A stretch of 9,511 nt of DNA, from positions 1 to 9,511 of the forward strand of contig NZ_ALEE01000221.1 of the NCBI RefSeq assembly GCF_000282995.1, read 5' to 3'. Positions 1 to 5,447 of this stretch are shown piece by piece. The DNA is from Melaminivora alkalimesophila (lineage in GTDB: Bacteria > Pseudomonadota > Gammaproteobacteria > Burkholderiales > Burkholderiaceae_C). Every line of letters begins with the position of its first letter. Position 1 is the first letter of the stretch. The notes beneath the pieces are model-generated. The model was not told where the DNA came from. It ran no database searches and was given only the letters and a program-made list of their open reading frames with translations. A program made the translations under genes and the position numbers.

Positions 1-194
1 AAAGCCGCCTCGTTGTCGCCGGCCGTGGCCGGCAGCTCGAAGAGGGAACCGGCGAGGCGGAAGGCCCCGCCGGCGCTGCCCGAGTCCCTGCGAGCGGCGG
101 CGGTACGGGCGGCAAGGTCGGTGGCGTCGGCTTCGCTAAGCCCGCCCTCGATGAGCTTGCGCCTGTATTCCTGCTCGTTGAACTCGTTCTGCAT
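1..194 (-). CDS. trfA: TrfA replication initiator, N-terminal part (runs off the left edge)
   Basis: Reading the minus strand from an ATG at 194-192 gives an open frame to the window edge, about 64 codons beginning MQNEFNEQEYRRKLIEGG. It follows a strong Shine-Dalgarno (GGAGGGAG, within 199-207) and lies 46 bp after the ssb stop, the ssb-trfA order of IncP-1 plasmids. In that family TrfA binds the oriV iterons, opens the origin and recruits the host helicase. Many IncP plasmids make a long form from this first start and a short form from an internal start, which would lie outside the window. The visible part is Ala/Arg rich and contains no DNA-binding domain; that lies further downstream. Identification rests on gene order, the operators upstream and remembered resemblance of the N-terminus. 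The opposite-strand frame here is a shadow. Confidence 0.85.
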   Translation of the reverse strand, partial: MQNEFNEQEYRRKLIEGGLSEADATDLAARTAAARRDSGSAGGAFRLAGSLFELPATAGDNEAA

Positions 195-198
195 CTAA

Positions 199-207
199 TC
201 TCCCTCC
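199..207 (-). promoter_or_regulatory. trfA ribosome binding site
   Basis: GGAGGGAG on the minus strand lies about five bases before the ATG at 194. It is the best Shine-Dalgarno in the left part of the window and fixes the trfA start. It sits a few bases downstream of the GC-rich hairpin at 217-234. Confidence 0.7.
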
Positions 208-216
208 TAGCATACT

Positions 217-234
217 GCCCGGCCGTGGCCGGGC
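217..234. repeat. GC-rich palindrome in the ssb-trfA gap, core repeated inside trfA
   Basis: GCCCGGCC and GGCCGGGC form a perfect 8-bp inverted repeat around a GT centre. The 14-base core CCGGCCGTGGCCGG (219-232) occurs again at 19-32 inside the trfA coding region. In the transcript it would fold between the ssb stop and the trfA Shine-Dalgarno. There is no T-tract, so it is not a typical Rho-independent terminator. Confidence 0.6.
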
Positions 235-240
235 CTGGCC

Positions 241-582
241 TTACTGGCCGCCGCCTGGCGCTTTGGTGTCCAGGTATTCGATTTCCTCGGCGATGAAATC
301 GAACCCGTATTCGGTCTTGCCGTCCTTCTCGTACTTCGTCGGCTCGATGCGGCCCTGGACGAACACCTTGGAGCCTTTGCCCAGGTACTTGCCCGCGTTC
401 TCGGCCAGGCCGCCGAACGACTTGATGCGGAAGAAGTCCGTCTGCTCCTGCTTCGCACCGGCTGCGTTGCGCCACACGCGATTGACAGCCAGGTCGAAAA
501 CGGCGCGGGCGCTGTTTTCGCTATGGCGAACGTCGGTATCGCGGGTAAGATTACCGATAAACTGGAACAGGTTGTGGCTCAT
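241..582 (-). CDS. ssb: Plasmid single-stranded DNA-binding protein
   Basis: This 113-residue protein starts MSHNLFQFIGNLTRD and has the OB-fold pattern of SSB: a hydrophobic first strand followed by GNLTRD, then FFRIKSFGGLAENAGKYLGKGSKVFVQGR around residues 50-78, the classic K-G-x-x-V-x-V-x-G-R region. It binds single-stranded DNA during plasmid replication. Unlike chromosomal SSB it is short and ends in KAPGGGQ, without a Gly/Pro-rich tail or the acidic DDDIPF-type tip that recruits partner proteins; this is also how I remember the IncP protein. The start is supported by GAAAGGAG (591-598) eight bases upstream. It is the first gene of the ssb-trfA operon, transcribed from the KorA-controlled promoter at 614-642. 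Confidence 0.95.
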   Translation of the reverse strand: MSHNLFQFIGNLTRDTDVRHSENSARAVFDLAVNRVWRNAAGAKQEQTDFFRIKSFGGLAENAGKYLGKGSKVFVQGRIEPTKYEKDGKTEYGFDFIAEEIEYLDTKAPGGGQ

Positions 583-613
583 TCGTCATGCTCCTTTCGC
601 TAATGGAGTCGTC

Positions 614-642
614 AGTTTAGCTAAACCTGCGTCCGTGGTCAA
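614..642 (-). promoter_or_regulatory. trfAp: trfA operon promoter (ssb-trfA)
   Basis: On the minus strand a -35 hexamer TTGACC (642-637) and a -10 hexamer TAAACT (619-614) are separated by exactly 17 bp and point into ssb. The -10 is embedded in the KorA operator, the arrangement known for the IncP trfA promoter. Confidence 0.85.
615..626. promoter_or_regulatory. KorA operator (OA)
   Basis: GTTTAGCTAAAC is the perfect 12-bp palindrome recognised by KorA in IncP plasmids. It overlaps the -10 of the minus-strand ssb-trfA promoter, so KorA binding would block replication gene transcription. In IncP biology this repression also relieves the opposing trbA promoter. Confidence 0.92.
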
Positions 643-646
643 GAAC

Positions 647-659
647 TTTAGCGGCTAAA
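647..659. promoter_or_regulatory. KorB operator (OB) between trfA and trbA promoters
   Basis: TTTAGCGGCTAAA matches the 13-bp KorB operator consensus (TTTAGC, G or C, GCTAAA). It lies upstream of the ssb-trfA promoter and upstream of trbA, so KorB can act on both directions together with KorA. A TAAAAT at 656-661 that overlaps it could be the -10 of the trbA promoter, but I see no good -35 for it. Confidence 0.92.
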
Positions 660-695
660 ATTTTCTGCCGCCCGCACCGAGAAGGCATACGGGCC

Positions 696-1058
696 TTGTA
701 CAACTACATCTTCTTCACGAACGTGCTCCGGCTGCTCGATGAGCGGCACATGACGAAAAAGGAGCTATCGGACAGGTCGGGGGTTTCGATCTCCTTCCTG
801 TCCGATCTCACTACTGGCAAAGCCAACCCCTCCCTAAAGGTGATGGAGGACATTGCGCAGGCCCTTGAAACTCCCCTGCCGCTCCTGCTTGAATCGACCG
901 ACCTGGACAAAGAAGCCCTTGACGCCCTGGCCGGCGGCAAGGCACCCCGAAGCCTGCCGCCAGGCTTCGAGCGCGTGGCGGCCGTGCTGCCAGAACACCA
1001 GGCGTTCATCGTCAAGAAGTGGGGCGAAGCGACAAGGAAGAAACTTAGAGGGAGTTGA
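696..1058 (+). CDS. trbA: TrbA, repressor of conjugative transfer genes
   Basis: This 120-residue protein carries an N-terminal XRE/Cro-type helix-turn-helix (about residues 6-64), including MTKKELSDRSGVSISFLSDL, with the recognition helix around GVSISFLSDL. The C-terminal part ends EHQAFIVKKWGEATRKKL, the tail TrbA shares with KorA-like proteins. In IncP plasmids TrbA represses the trb promoter and other transfer promoters and coordinates vegetative replication with conjugation. The start is a TTG at 696, with GAGAAGG (680-686) nine bases upstream. The next ATG at 750 would remove the first helix (residues FTNVLRLLDERHM), so the TTG is preferred. It is followed by a KorB operator and the long trbB leader. 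Confidence 0.93.
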   Translation: MYNYIFFTNVLRLLDERHMTKKELSDRSGVSISFLSDLTTGKANPSLKVMEDIAQALETPLPLLLESTDLDKEALDALAGGKAPRSLPPGFERVAAVLPEHQAFIVKKWGEATRKKLRGS

Positions 1059-1119
1059 CGCCAGGATGTGAGAAGGGAAGGGAAGCGGCGCGGAACTGAG
1101 CCACAAGAGCCAGCCAAGT

Positions 1120-1132
1120 TTTAGCCGCTAAA
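1120..1132. promoter_or_regulatory. KorB operator (OB) upstream of the trb operon
   Basis: TTTAGCCGCTAAA is a perfect KorB operator. It sits 62 bp after trbA and roughly 200 bp before the proposed trbB transcription start. That agrees with the long-range action of KorB known for the IncP trb promoter, where the operator is about 190 bp from the start point. Confidence 0.92.
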
Positions 1133-1288
1133 GCCCGCCGGGGTGGCTCAACCCCCGGACAACCCATAACGCAAACGCCACGGGTTCGGCGCGAGGGCGC
1201 ACGGAGCATGCGCCGCGTTGTCGCCTCTTTCGCCCCTGCAATCCGCGATGCAACGTCGCGGCCGAAGTCACCCTTGTGCGCTTCGGTG

Positions 1289-1317
1289 TTGCGGTCGAAA
1301 TTAGTTCGGTATATCGT
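1289..1317 (+). promoter_or_regulatory. trbBp: Candidate trbB promoter
   Basis: TTGCGG (1289-1294) and TATCGT (1312-1317) are spaced by 17 bp and lie 50 bp before trbB. A second possible -10, TAGAAT at 1329-1334, has no clear -35. Position relative to the KorB operator supports the first pair, but hexamer matches are moderate. Confidence 0.4.
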
Positions 1318-1367
1318 ATGAACCTGTATAGAATGCGCGAAACGCAACGGCATACAGGGCATACGGA

Positions 1368-2330
1368 ATGACCGACCAGAAACCAGAACACAACAGCATC
1401 AAGGAACGGGCGAAGAAGAAGCTCGAACGCGACATGGGGCCGGAGCTGCTGGCCGCCCTCAACGATCCCAAGACCGTTGAAATCATGCTCAACGCGGACG
1501 GCAAGCTCTGGCTCGAACGCCTGGGCGAGCCGATGAAGTGCATCGGCACGCTGCGCGTCGCGCAGGCGCAAGCCATCATCGAAACCATCGCGGGCTACCA
1601 CGGCAAGGAAGTCACGCGCTCCAAGCCGATCCTGGAAGGCGAGCTGCCCCTTGATGGCAGTCGCTTCGCCGGCCAGCTCCCGCCGGTTGTGCCCGCACCC
1701 ACCTTCGCCATTCGGAAGAAGGCCGTCGCCATCTTCACGCTCGATCAGTACGTCGAACGCGGAATCATGACCGCGCCGCAGCGCGAGGCATTGATTGCAG
1801 CGGTGCGCGCGCACCGGAACATCCTTGTGATCGGCGGCACCGGCTCGGGCAAGACCACGCTGGTGAACGCGATCATCAACGAGATGGTGATTCAAGACCC
1901 GACCGAGCGGGTTTTCATCATCGAGGACACCGGCGAAATCCAGTGCGCCGCCGAGAACTACGTCCAGTACCACACCAGCATCGACGTGAACATGACGGCG
2001 CTGCTGAAAACCACCCTCCGCATGCGCCCCGACCGAATCCTGGTCGGCGAGGTGCGCGGCCCCGAAGCCCTTGATCTGTTGATGGCCTGGAACACCGGGC
2101 ACGAAGGAGGTGCTGCAACCCTGCACGCAAACAACGCCAAAGCTGGATTGGATCGGCTCGCCATGCTCATCAGCATGCACCCCGATTCCCCGAAACCCAT
2201 TGAACCGCTTATCGGCGAGGCGGTTCACGTGGTTGTTCATATCGCCCGCGTCGAAGGCTCGCGGCGCATCCAGGAAATCTTGGAGGTTTCCGGGTTCGCC
2301 AACGGCCAGTACATCACCAAAACCCTCTGA
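1368..2330 (+). CDS. trbB: TrbB, VirB11-type ATPase of the conjugative type IV secretion system
   Basis: This 320-residue cytoplasmic traffic ATPase forms hexamers at the inner membrane and powers mating-pair formation and pilus assembly. All family motifs are visible in order: Walker A GGTGSGKTT (156-164), Asp box IIEDTGE (184-190), Walker B RILVGEVRG (223-231) and His box GHEGGAATLHAN (244-255). Length and ends match IncP TrbB, so the gene is intact. The ATG at 1368 follows a weak AGGG (1356-1359) eight bases upstream. It is the first gene of the trb operon, but the next gene, trbC, is absent here. After the stop only 14 bases of backbone remain, including AGGAG at 2333-2337, before an IS21-family element begins. 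TrbB may be made, but the rest of the apparatus is not encoded downstream in this window. Confidence 0.97.
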   Translation: MTDQKPEHNSIKERAKKKLERDMGPELLAALNDPKTVEIMLNADGKLWLERLGEPMKCIGTLRVAQAQAIIETIAGYHGKEVTRSKPILEGELPLDGSRFAGQLPPVVPAPTFAIRKKAVAIFTLDQYVERGIMTAPQREALIAAVRAHRNILVIGGTGSGKTTLVNAIINEMVIQDPTERVFIIEDTGEIQCAAENYVQYHTSIDVNMTALLKTTLRMRPDRILVGEVRGPEALDLLMAWNTGHEGGAATLHANNAKAGLDRLAMLISMHPDSPKPIEPLIGEAVHVVVHIARVEGSRRIQEILEVSGFANGQYITKTL

Positions 2331-2332
2331 CT

Positions 2333-2337
2333 AGGAG
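2333..2337 (+). promoter_or_regulatory. Orphaned Shine-Dalgarno, probably of trbC
   Basis: AGGAG lies three bases after the trbB stop and eight bases before the end of the IS. In IncP plasmids trbC follows trbB closely, so this is most likely the trbC ribosome binding site, now cut off from its start codon. No open frame follows it in the IS end. Confidence 0.5.
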
Positions 2338-2350
2338 TTACGACTGTTGA

Positions 2351-2396
2351 TTTCCACGCAAACCTAACCCACCATTTCCATCTCGATCTGACCCAC
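2351..2396. repeat. Left-end tandem binding repeats of the IS
   Basis: Two 22-bp repeats, L1 at 2351-2372 and L2 at 2375-2396, share TTTCCA at the start and ACCCAC at the end. They are spaced 24 bp start to start, about two helical turns. These are the probable IstA binding sites of the left end. Confidence 0.8.
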
Positions 2397-2417
2397 CCTG
2401 GTTTGTGAACTTCACGC

Positions 2418-3221
2418 TCACGTTGTGGATAAGTTCTTGGCTGTCTTCTCCTTCTTGGTGGCCTGTGGTGGTTGCTGTGCAGAGCTGTGCTTGAATCGAT
2501 AGCTGTCGTTACCGGTTTCCAGAATATGGCAGTGATGCGTGAGCCGGTCCAGCAATGCCGTAGTCATCTTCGCATCCCCGAACACACTGGCCCATTCGCT
2601 GAAGCTCAGGTTGGTGGTGATCACGACGCTGGTGCGCTCGTACAGCTTGGACAGCAGGTGGAACAGCAAGGCGCCTCCTGACGTACTGAACGGCAGGTAG
2701 CCCAGCTCATCCAGGATCACCATATCGGCATAGGCCAGGCGGTGGGCCAATTGTCCGGGCTTGCCGTTGGCCTTCTCCTCCTCCAACGCATTGACCAGCT
2801 CCACCGTGGAGAAGAACCGTACCCTGCGGTGATGGTGCTCGATGGCTTGCACCCCGAGGGCTGTGGCGATGTGGGTCTTGCCCGTACCCGGTCCACCCAC
2901 CAGCACCACGTTGTTGGCGTTCTCCAAGAAGTCGCACCGGTGCAGCTGGCGTACCAGTGCCTCGTTCACCTCGCTGTGGCCGAAGTCAAACCCAGCCAGG
3001 TCCCGGTACGCCGGGAATCTGGCCACCTTCAATTGGTAGGCTACCGAGCGCACCTCCCGCTCGGCGGTCTCGGCCTTGAGCAGTTGAGACAGGATGGGCT
3101 GTGCCGCATCGAAGGCCGGTGCACCTTGCTCAGCCAGTTCCGCAACCGCCTGGGCCATACCGTGCATCTTGAGCTCGCGCAACATGATCACGATGGAAGC
3201 GATGGCAGGGTCATGACGCAT
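2418..3221 (-). CDS. istB: IstB, AAA+ ATPase helper of IS21 transposition
   Basis: This 267-residue protein has the IstB fold: an N-terminal helical region with the [16 protein letters not shown] signature (about 14-30), Walker [10 protein letters not shown] (109-117) and Walker [10 protein letters not shown] (167-175) with D171 and E172 as Mg/ATP catalytic residues. IstB is related to DnaC and assists the transposase, probably by remodelling and selecting target DNA. The ATG at 3221 overlaps the last 11 bases of istA, the translationally coupled arrangement of the family. The lysine-rich C-terminus ([12 protein letters not shown]) is disordered-looking and ends 73 bp before the left end of the element. 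No lesion is visible, so the gene looks functional. Confidence 0.97.
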   Translation of the reverse strand: MRHDPAIASIVIMLRELKMHGMAQAVAELAEQGAPAFDAAQPILSQLLKAETAEREVRSVAYQLKVARFPAYRDLAGFDFGHSEVNEALVRQLHRCDFLENANNVVLVGGPGTGKTHIATALGVQAIEHHHRRVRFFSTVELVNALEEEKANGKPGQLAHRLAYADMVILDELGYLPFSTSGGALLFHLLSKLYERTSVVITTNLSFSEWASVFGDAKMTTALLDRLTHHCHILETGNDSYRFKHSSAQQPPQATKKEKTAKNLSTT

Positions 3222-4728
3222 AGCGCACCTCCCTCAATTGGTCGTAGCGAAGCACATTGGCCTGGGGTTCCACCGCCAGCTTGAGGGCCTGGGGCGAAGT
3301 GACCGGTGCTGGAGCGGGCTTGCCGTCCAGCAGGCGATGGAGCACGTTCAGGATGTGGGTCTTGCTGGCAGCACCTGACTCCAGTGCCAGCTCCACTGCG
3401 GTGAGTACCGCCTGCTCGTCGTGGTGCAGCACCAGTGCCAGAACCTCCACCATCTCCCGGTCGCCGCCGGGTTGCTTGAGCAAGGTGGCCTGCAGTCGCT
3501 TGAAGGCCGCTGGTAGCTCCAGGAACGGAGCACCGTTGCGCAAGGCTCCAGGTTTGCGCTGCAGCACCGCCAAGTAGTGGCGCCAGTCGTAGACGGTCAG
3601 CCCAGCACCATGGTGGTTACGCTCGATCAGGCGCTGGTGCTCGCACACGATCTGGCCTTCGGCGGCAATCACCAAGCGGTCTGCGTAGACCCGCAGGCTC
3701 ACAGGCCGGTTGGCATACGGGGCCGGCACGCTGTAGCGGTTGCGCTCGAAGTGGACCAAGCAGGTGGGCGAGACGCGCTTGGTGTGCTCCACAAAGCCAT
3801 CGAAGGGCCGAGGCATCGGCATCAAGGTTGCCTTCTCTTGAGCCCAGATATCCGCGACGGTGCCCGGCAGCTTGCCATGCTCGATCTCATTCCATAAGGC
3901 CACGCAGCGCTCCTCAAGCCAGGCGTTGAGCTCAGTCAGGCCTGGGAATGGCGGCACCACCTGCCACAGACGATGGCGGGCGTCGCGCACGTTCTTCTCC
4001 ACCTGGCCCTTCTCCCAGCCCGACGCGGGATTGCAGAACTCGGCCTCGAACAGGAAGTGGCTGACCATGGCCGCAAAGCGCGCATTGACGTCGCGCTCCT
4101 TGCCACGGCGCACCCGGTCTACAGCGGTGCGCATGTTGTCGTAGATGCCACGGCGGGGCACACCGCCCAGAACTACGAACGCATGGTTGTGAGCGTCAAA
4201 CAGCATCTCGTGCGTCTGCAGCGGATAGGCGCGCAGGTAGAACGCTCGGCTGTGGCTGAGCTTGAAGTGGGCCACTTGCAGCTTGGTGCGCACTCCGGCC
4301 AGCACTGCCCAGTCCTCGCTCCAGTCGAACTGGAAGGCCTCACCTGGGCCGAAGGCCAGGGGAACGAAGGTGCCGCGGCCGGTGGTCTGCTGGGCCACCA
4401 CGCGCTGCTCTTGCCACAGCCGGGCAAAGGCGGCAACCCGGTTGTAGGAGCCGGTATAGCCCAGGGCCTGCAGATCAGCGTACATCTGCTTGACGGTACG
4501 CCGCTGCTTGCGGGATCGGCCAGCTTCCGTCTTGAGCCAGCCCGAGAGCTTCGATGCGAAGGGATCGAGCTTGGATGGACTGACCCGCTTGGCATAGTGC
4601 GGCTCGGCCTCGCCTGCGCGCAGGTACTTGCGGATGGTGTTGCGCGAGAGGCCCGTGCGGCGGGCGATCTCTCGGATGGACAACTGCTCTCGCAGGGCCC
4701 AGCGCCTGATGACACTCAGTGTTGCCAC
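3211..4728 (-). CDS. istA: IstA, DDE transposase of the IS21-family element
   Basis: The product is about 505 residues with an N-terminal helix-turn-helix ([20 protein letters not shown], about residues 19-38) for binding the terminal repeats, and an integrase-type catalytic core. Probable acidic residues are D135 in FQFDWSED, D197 in [10 protein letters not shown] and E244 in EKGQVEKNV. The C-terminal region ([20 protein letters not shown]) is typical of IS21 transposases. I chose the GTG at 4728 because AGGAG (4737-4741) lies eight bases upstream. A GTG at 4737 and a TTG at 4761 are in frame but have poor Shine-Dalgarno placement. A strong hairpin (4747-4770) precedes the ribosome binding site. 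The stop overlaps istB. The frame is intact, so this IS may be active. Confidence 0.95.
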   Translation of the reverse strand: MATLSVIRRWALREQLSIREIARRTGLSRNTIRKYLRAGEAEPHYAKRVSPSKLDPFASKLSGWLKTEAGRSRKQRRTVKQMYADLQALGYTGSYNRVAAFARLWQEQRVVAQQTTGRGTFVPLAFGPGEAFQFDWSEDWAVLAGVRTKLQVAHFKLSHSRAFYLRAYPLQTHEMLFDAHNHAFVVLGGVPRRGIYDNMRTAVDRVRRGKERDVNARFAAMVSHFLFEAEFCNPASGWEKGQVEKNVRDARHRLWQVVPPFPGLTELNAWLEERCVALWNEIEHGKLPGTVADIWAQEKATLMPMPRPFDGFVEHTKRVSPTCLVHFERNRYSVPAPYANRPVSLRVYADRLVIAAEGQIVCEHQRLIERNHHGAGLTVYDWRHYLAVLQRKPGALRNGAPFLELPAAFKRLQATLLKQPGGDREMVEVLALVLHHDEQAVLTAVELALESGAASKTHILNVLHRLLDGKPAPAPVTSPQALKLAVEPQANVLRYDQLREVRYAS

Positions 4729-4746
4729 GTCTATCACTCCTGGTCT

Positions 4747-4770
4747 CCTGCTGCTCAACAAAGCAGCAGG
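4747..4770. repeat. Hairpin just upstream of istA
   Basis: CCTGCTGCT and AGCAGCAGG form a perfect 9-bp stem with a 6-base loop, ending six bases before the istA Shine-Dalgarno on the minus strand. It could limit transposase translation from transcripts entering from outside the element. There is no T-tract for a terminator. Confidence 0.6.
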
Positions 4771-4783
4771 TTAGGGTTAGTAC

Positions 4784-4839
4784 GTGGGTCAGGTTTAGAT
4801 GGAAATCCTGGGGGTTAGTGGGTCACTTCTGCGTGGAAA
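4784..4839. repeat. Right-end binding repeats of the IS
   Basis: Two inverted copies of the 22-bp repeat lie at 4818-4839 (R1) and 4784-4805 (R2), each reading TTTCCA to ACCCAC on the minus strand. They are spaced 34 bp, one helical turn more than the 24-bp spacing of the left end. They are probable IstA binding sites and may overlap the istA promoter. Confidence 0.8.
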
Positions 4840-4845
4840 TCAACA

Positions 4846-4871
4846 CACGAAATATCAAAAGTCGACCGCAC
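4846..4871. repeat. Remnant of the transposon outer end (IRi side)
   Basis: TCAAAAGTCGACCGCAC (4855-4871) resembles the TniA binding repeat TCAGAAG-(5 bp)-TGCAC of Tn402-family ends. It is preceded by a 6-bp spacer and CAC (4846-4848), exactly the spacing between the first and second repeat in Tn402-type IRi ends. The first 22 bases of the 25-bp terminal repeat are missing and the IS end is in their place. The comparison is from memory of the family ends. Confidence 0.5.
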
Positions 4872-4887
4872 GGTCTTTTCTGACGTT

Positions 4888-4925
4888 GGAGTCGCCTCAG
4901 AAAACGGAAAATAAAGCACGCTAAG
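4888..4925. repeat. Relic of a Tn21-type 38-bp terminal inverted repeat
   Basis: The 38 bases ending in AAAGCACGCTAAG contain CTCAGAAAACGGAAAAT and match, apart from about two positions near the outer GG, the 38-bp inverted repeat of Tn21-subgroup transposons. It sits 16 bp from the merR stop, as in Tn21-like mer transposons. It marks the outer edge of the original mercury module before that module joined the tni genes. No tnpA/tnpR of Tn21 type is visible. Confidence 0.8.
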
Positions 4926-4941
4926 GCGTAGTTCCCTCGGG

Positions 4942-5376
4942 CTACACCGCGTCCGCACTGCGCGGTTCTTTCTTCCCTTGCAGTGACGCAATCAGCGGGC
5001 AGGAAACGTTCCCCTTCCGCGCATGGCAGGCGCACACCAAATCAGACAGCACGGCCTCCATGCGCGCCAGGTCAGCCATCCTCTCGCGCACGTCCTTGAG
5101 CTTGTGCTCGGCCAGGCTGCTGGCTTCCTCGCAATGGGTGCCATCCTCCAGCCGCAGCAGCTCGGCGATCTCATCCAGGCTGAAGCCCAACCGCTGGGCT
5201 GATTTCACGAAGCGCACCCGCGTTACATCCGTCTCGCCATAGCGGCGAATGCTGCCGTAAGGCTTGTCCGGTTCCGGGAGCAAGCCCTTGCGCTGATAGA
5301 ACCGGATGGTCTCCACATTGACCCCGGCCGTCCTGGCGAAAACGCCAATGGTCAGGTTCTCCAAATTGTTTTCCAT
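4942..5376 (-). CDS. merR: MerR, Hg(II)-responsive transcription regulator
   Basis: This 144-residue protein has an N-terminal winged helix ([20 protein letters not shown], about 10-29), a long dimerisation helix and the three Hg(II)-binding cysteines C82, C117 and C126 at the canonical positions. Without mercury it holds the merT promoter in an inactive bent form. With Hg(II) it untwists the 19-bp spacer so RNA polymerase can open it, and it also represses its own promoter. It diverges from merT with a 71-bp gap carrying the operator. The C-terminus [13 protein letters not shown] is the usual variable tail. Start ATG at 5376 is the conserved one ([13 protein letters not shown]). Length and key residues are all normal. 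Confidence 0.98.
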   Translation of the reverse strand: MENNLENLTIGVFARTAGVNVETIRFYQRKGLLPEPDKPYGSIRRYGETDVTRVRFVKSAQRLGFSLDEIAELLRLEDGTHCEEASSLAEHKLKDVRERMADLARMEAVLSDLVCACHARKGNVSCPLIASLQGKKEPRSADAV

Positions 5377-5381
5377 ATCGC

Positions 5382-5412
5382 TTGACTCCGTACATAACTA
5401 CGGAAGTAAGCT
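5382..5412 (+). promoter_or_regulatory. merOP: mer operator-promoter
   Basis: A -35 TTGACT (5382-5387) and -10 TAAGCT (5407-5412) are separated by 19 bp, the overlong spacing diagnostic of MerR control. Between them is the MerR dyad CCGTAC-ATAA-CTACGG (5388-5403), symmetric except for one base pair in each half (GTAC against CTAC). The divergent merR promoter should overlap here. Confidence 0.93.
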
Positions 5413-5447
5413 TAAGCTATCCAATTCAGATTCGAAAGGACAAACGT

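Larger units (their letters stand above)
1059..1367. other. trbA-trbB intergenic control region
   Basis: This 309-bp stretch holds no gene I can support; the long minus-strand frame across it is a shadow of trbB. It contains a KorB operator (1120-1132), a probable trbB promoter (1289-1317) and several short inverted repeats: GGCGCA/TGCGCC (1196-1201 and 1209-1214), GCGATG-CAA-CGTCGC-like around 1247-1261, and CCGAAG/CTTCGG (1262-1267 and 1281-1286). None has a T-tract. The length fits IncP plasmids, where KorB and TrbA control the trb operon from here. Confidence 0.7.
2345..4845 (-). mobile_element. Complete IS21-family insertion sequence
   Basis: The element is about 2.5 kb and is bounded by a perfect 16-bp terminal inverted repeat TGTTGATTTCCACGCA (2345-2360, reverse complement 4830-4845), beginning TG and ending CA as expected. 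Each end carries two 22-bp subterminal repeats starting TTTCCA and ending ACCCAC, which match the multiple transposase-binding repeats of IS21 relatives. Inside are istA and istB, both intact and on the minus strand. No clean target duplication flanks it: ACGA occurs on both sides but one base away from each end. That fits either an imprecise boundary or a later rearrangement that replaced one flank. I do not assign a specific IS name. Confidence 0.93.

Noticed and set aside
1196..1214. GGCGCA/TGCGCC stem as a trbA terminator
   Set aside because: The stem is only 6 bp and there is no T-tract after it.
1128..2240. Long 370-codon minus-strand frame
   Set aside because: It lies antisense to trbB, whose motifs are all intact; the translation has no recognisable domain and is the usual high-GC shadow.
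2336..2346. ACGACTG before and into the IS left end as a remnant of the Tn5053 terminal repeat (which contains ACGACTGCAC)
   Set aside because: The preceding bases belong to the trbB-trbC gap and do not match the rest of the terminal repeat; seven bases can match by chance.
3973..4818. 281-codon plus-strand frame across istA
   Set aside because: Antisense to a complete transposase gene, without a ribosome binding site or domain signature, and running through the IS right-end repeats.
5382..5447. Longer merT frame
   Set aside because: It would start in the -35 element of the mer promoter, upstream of transcription.
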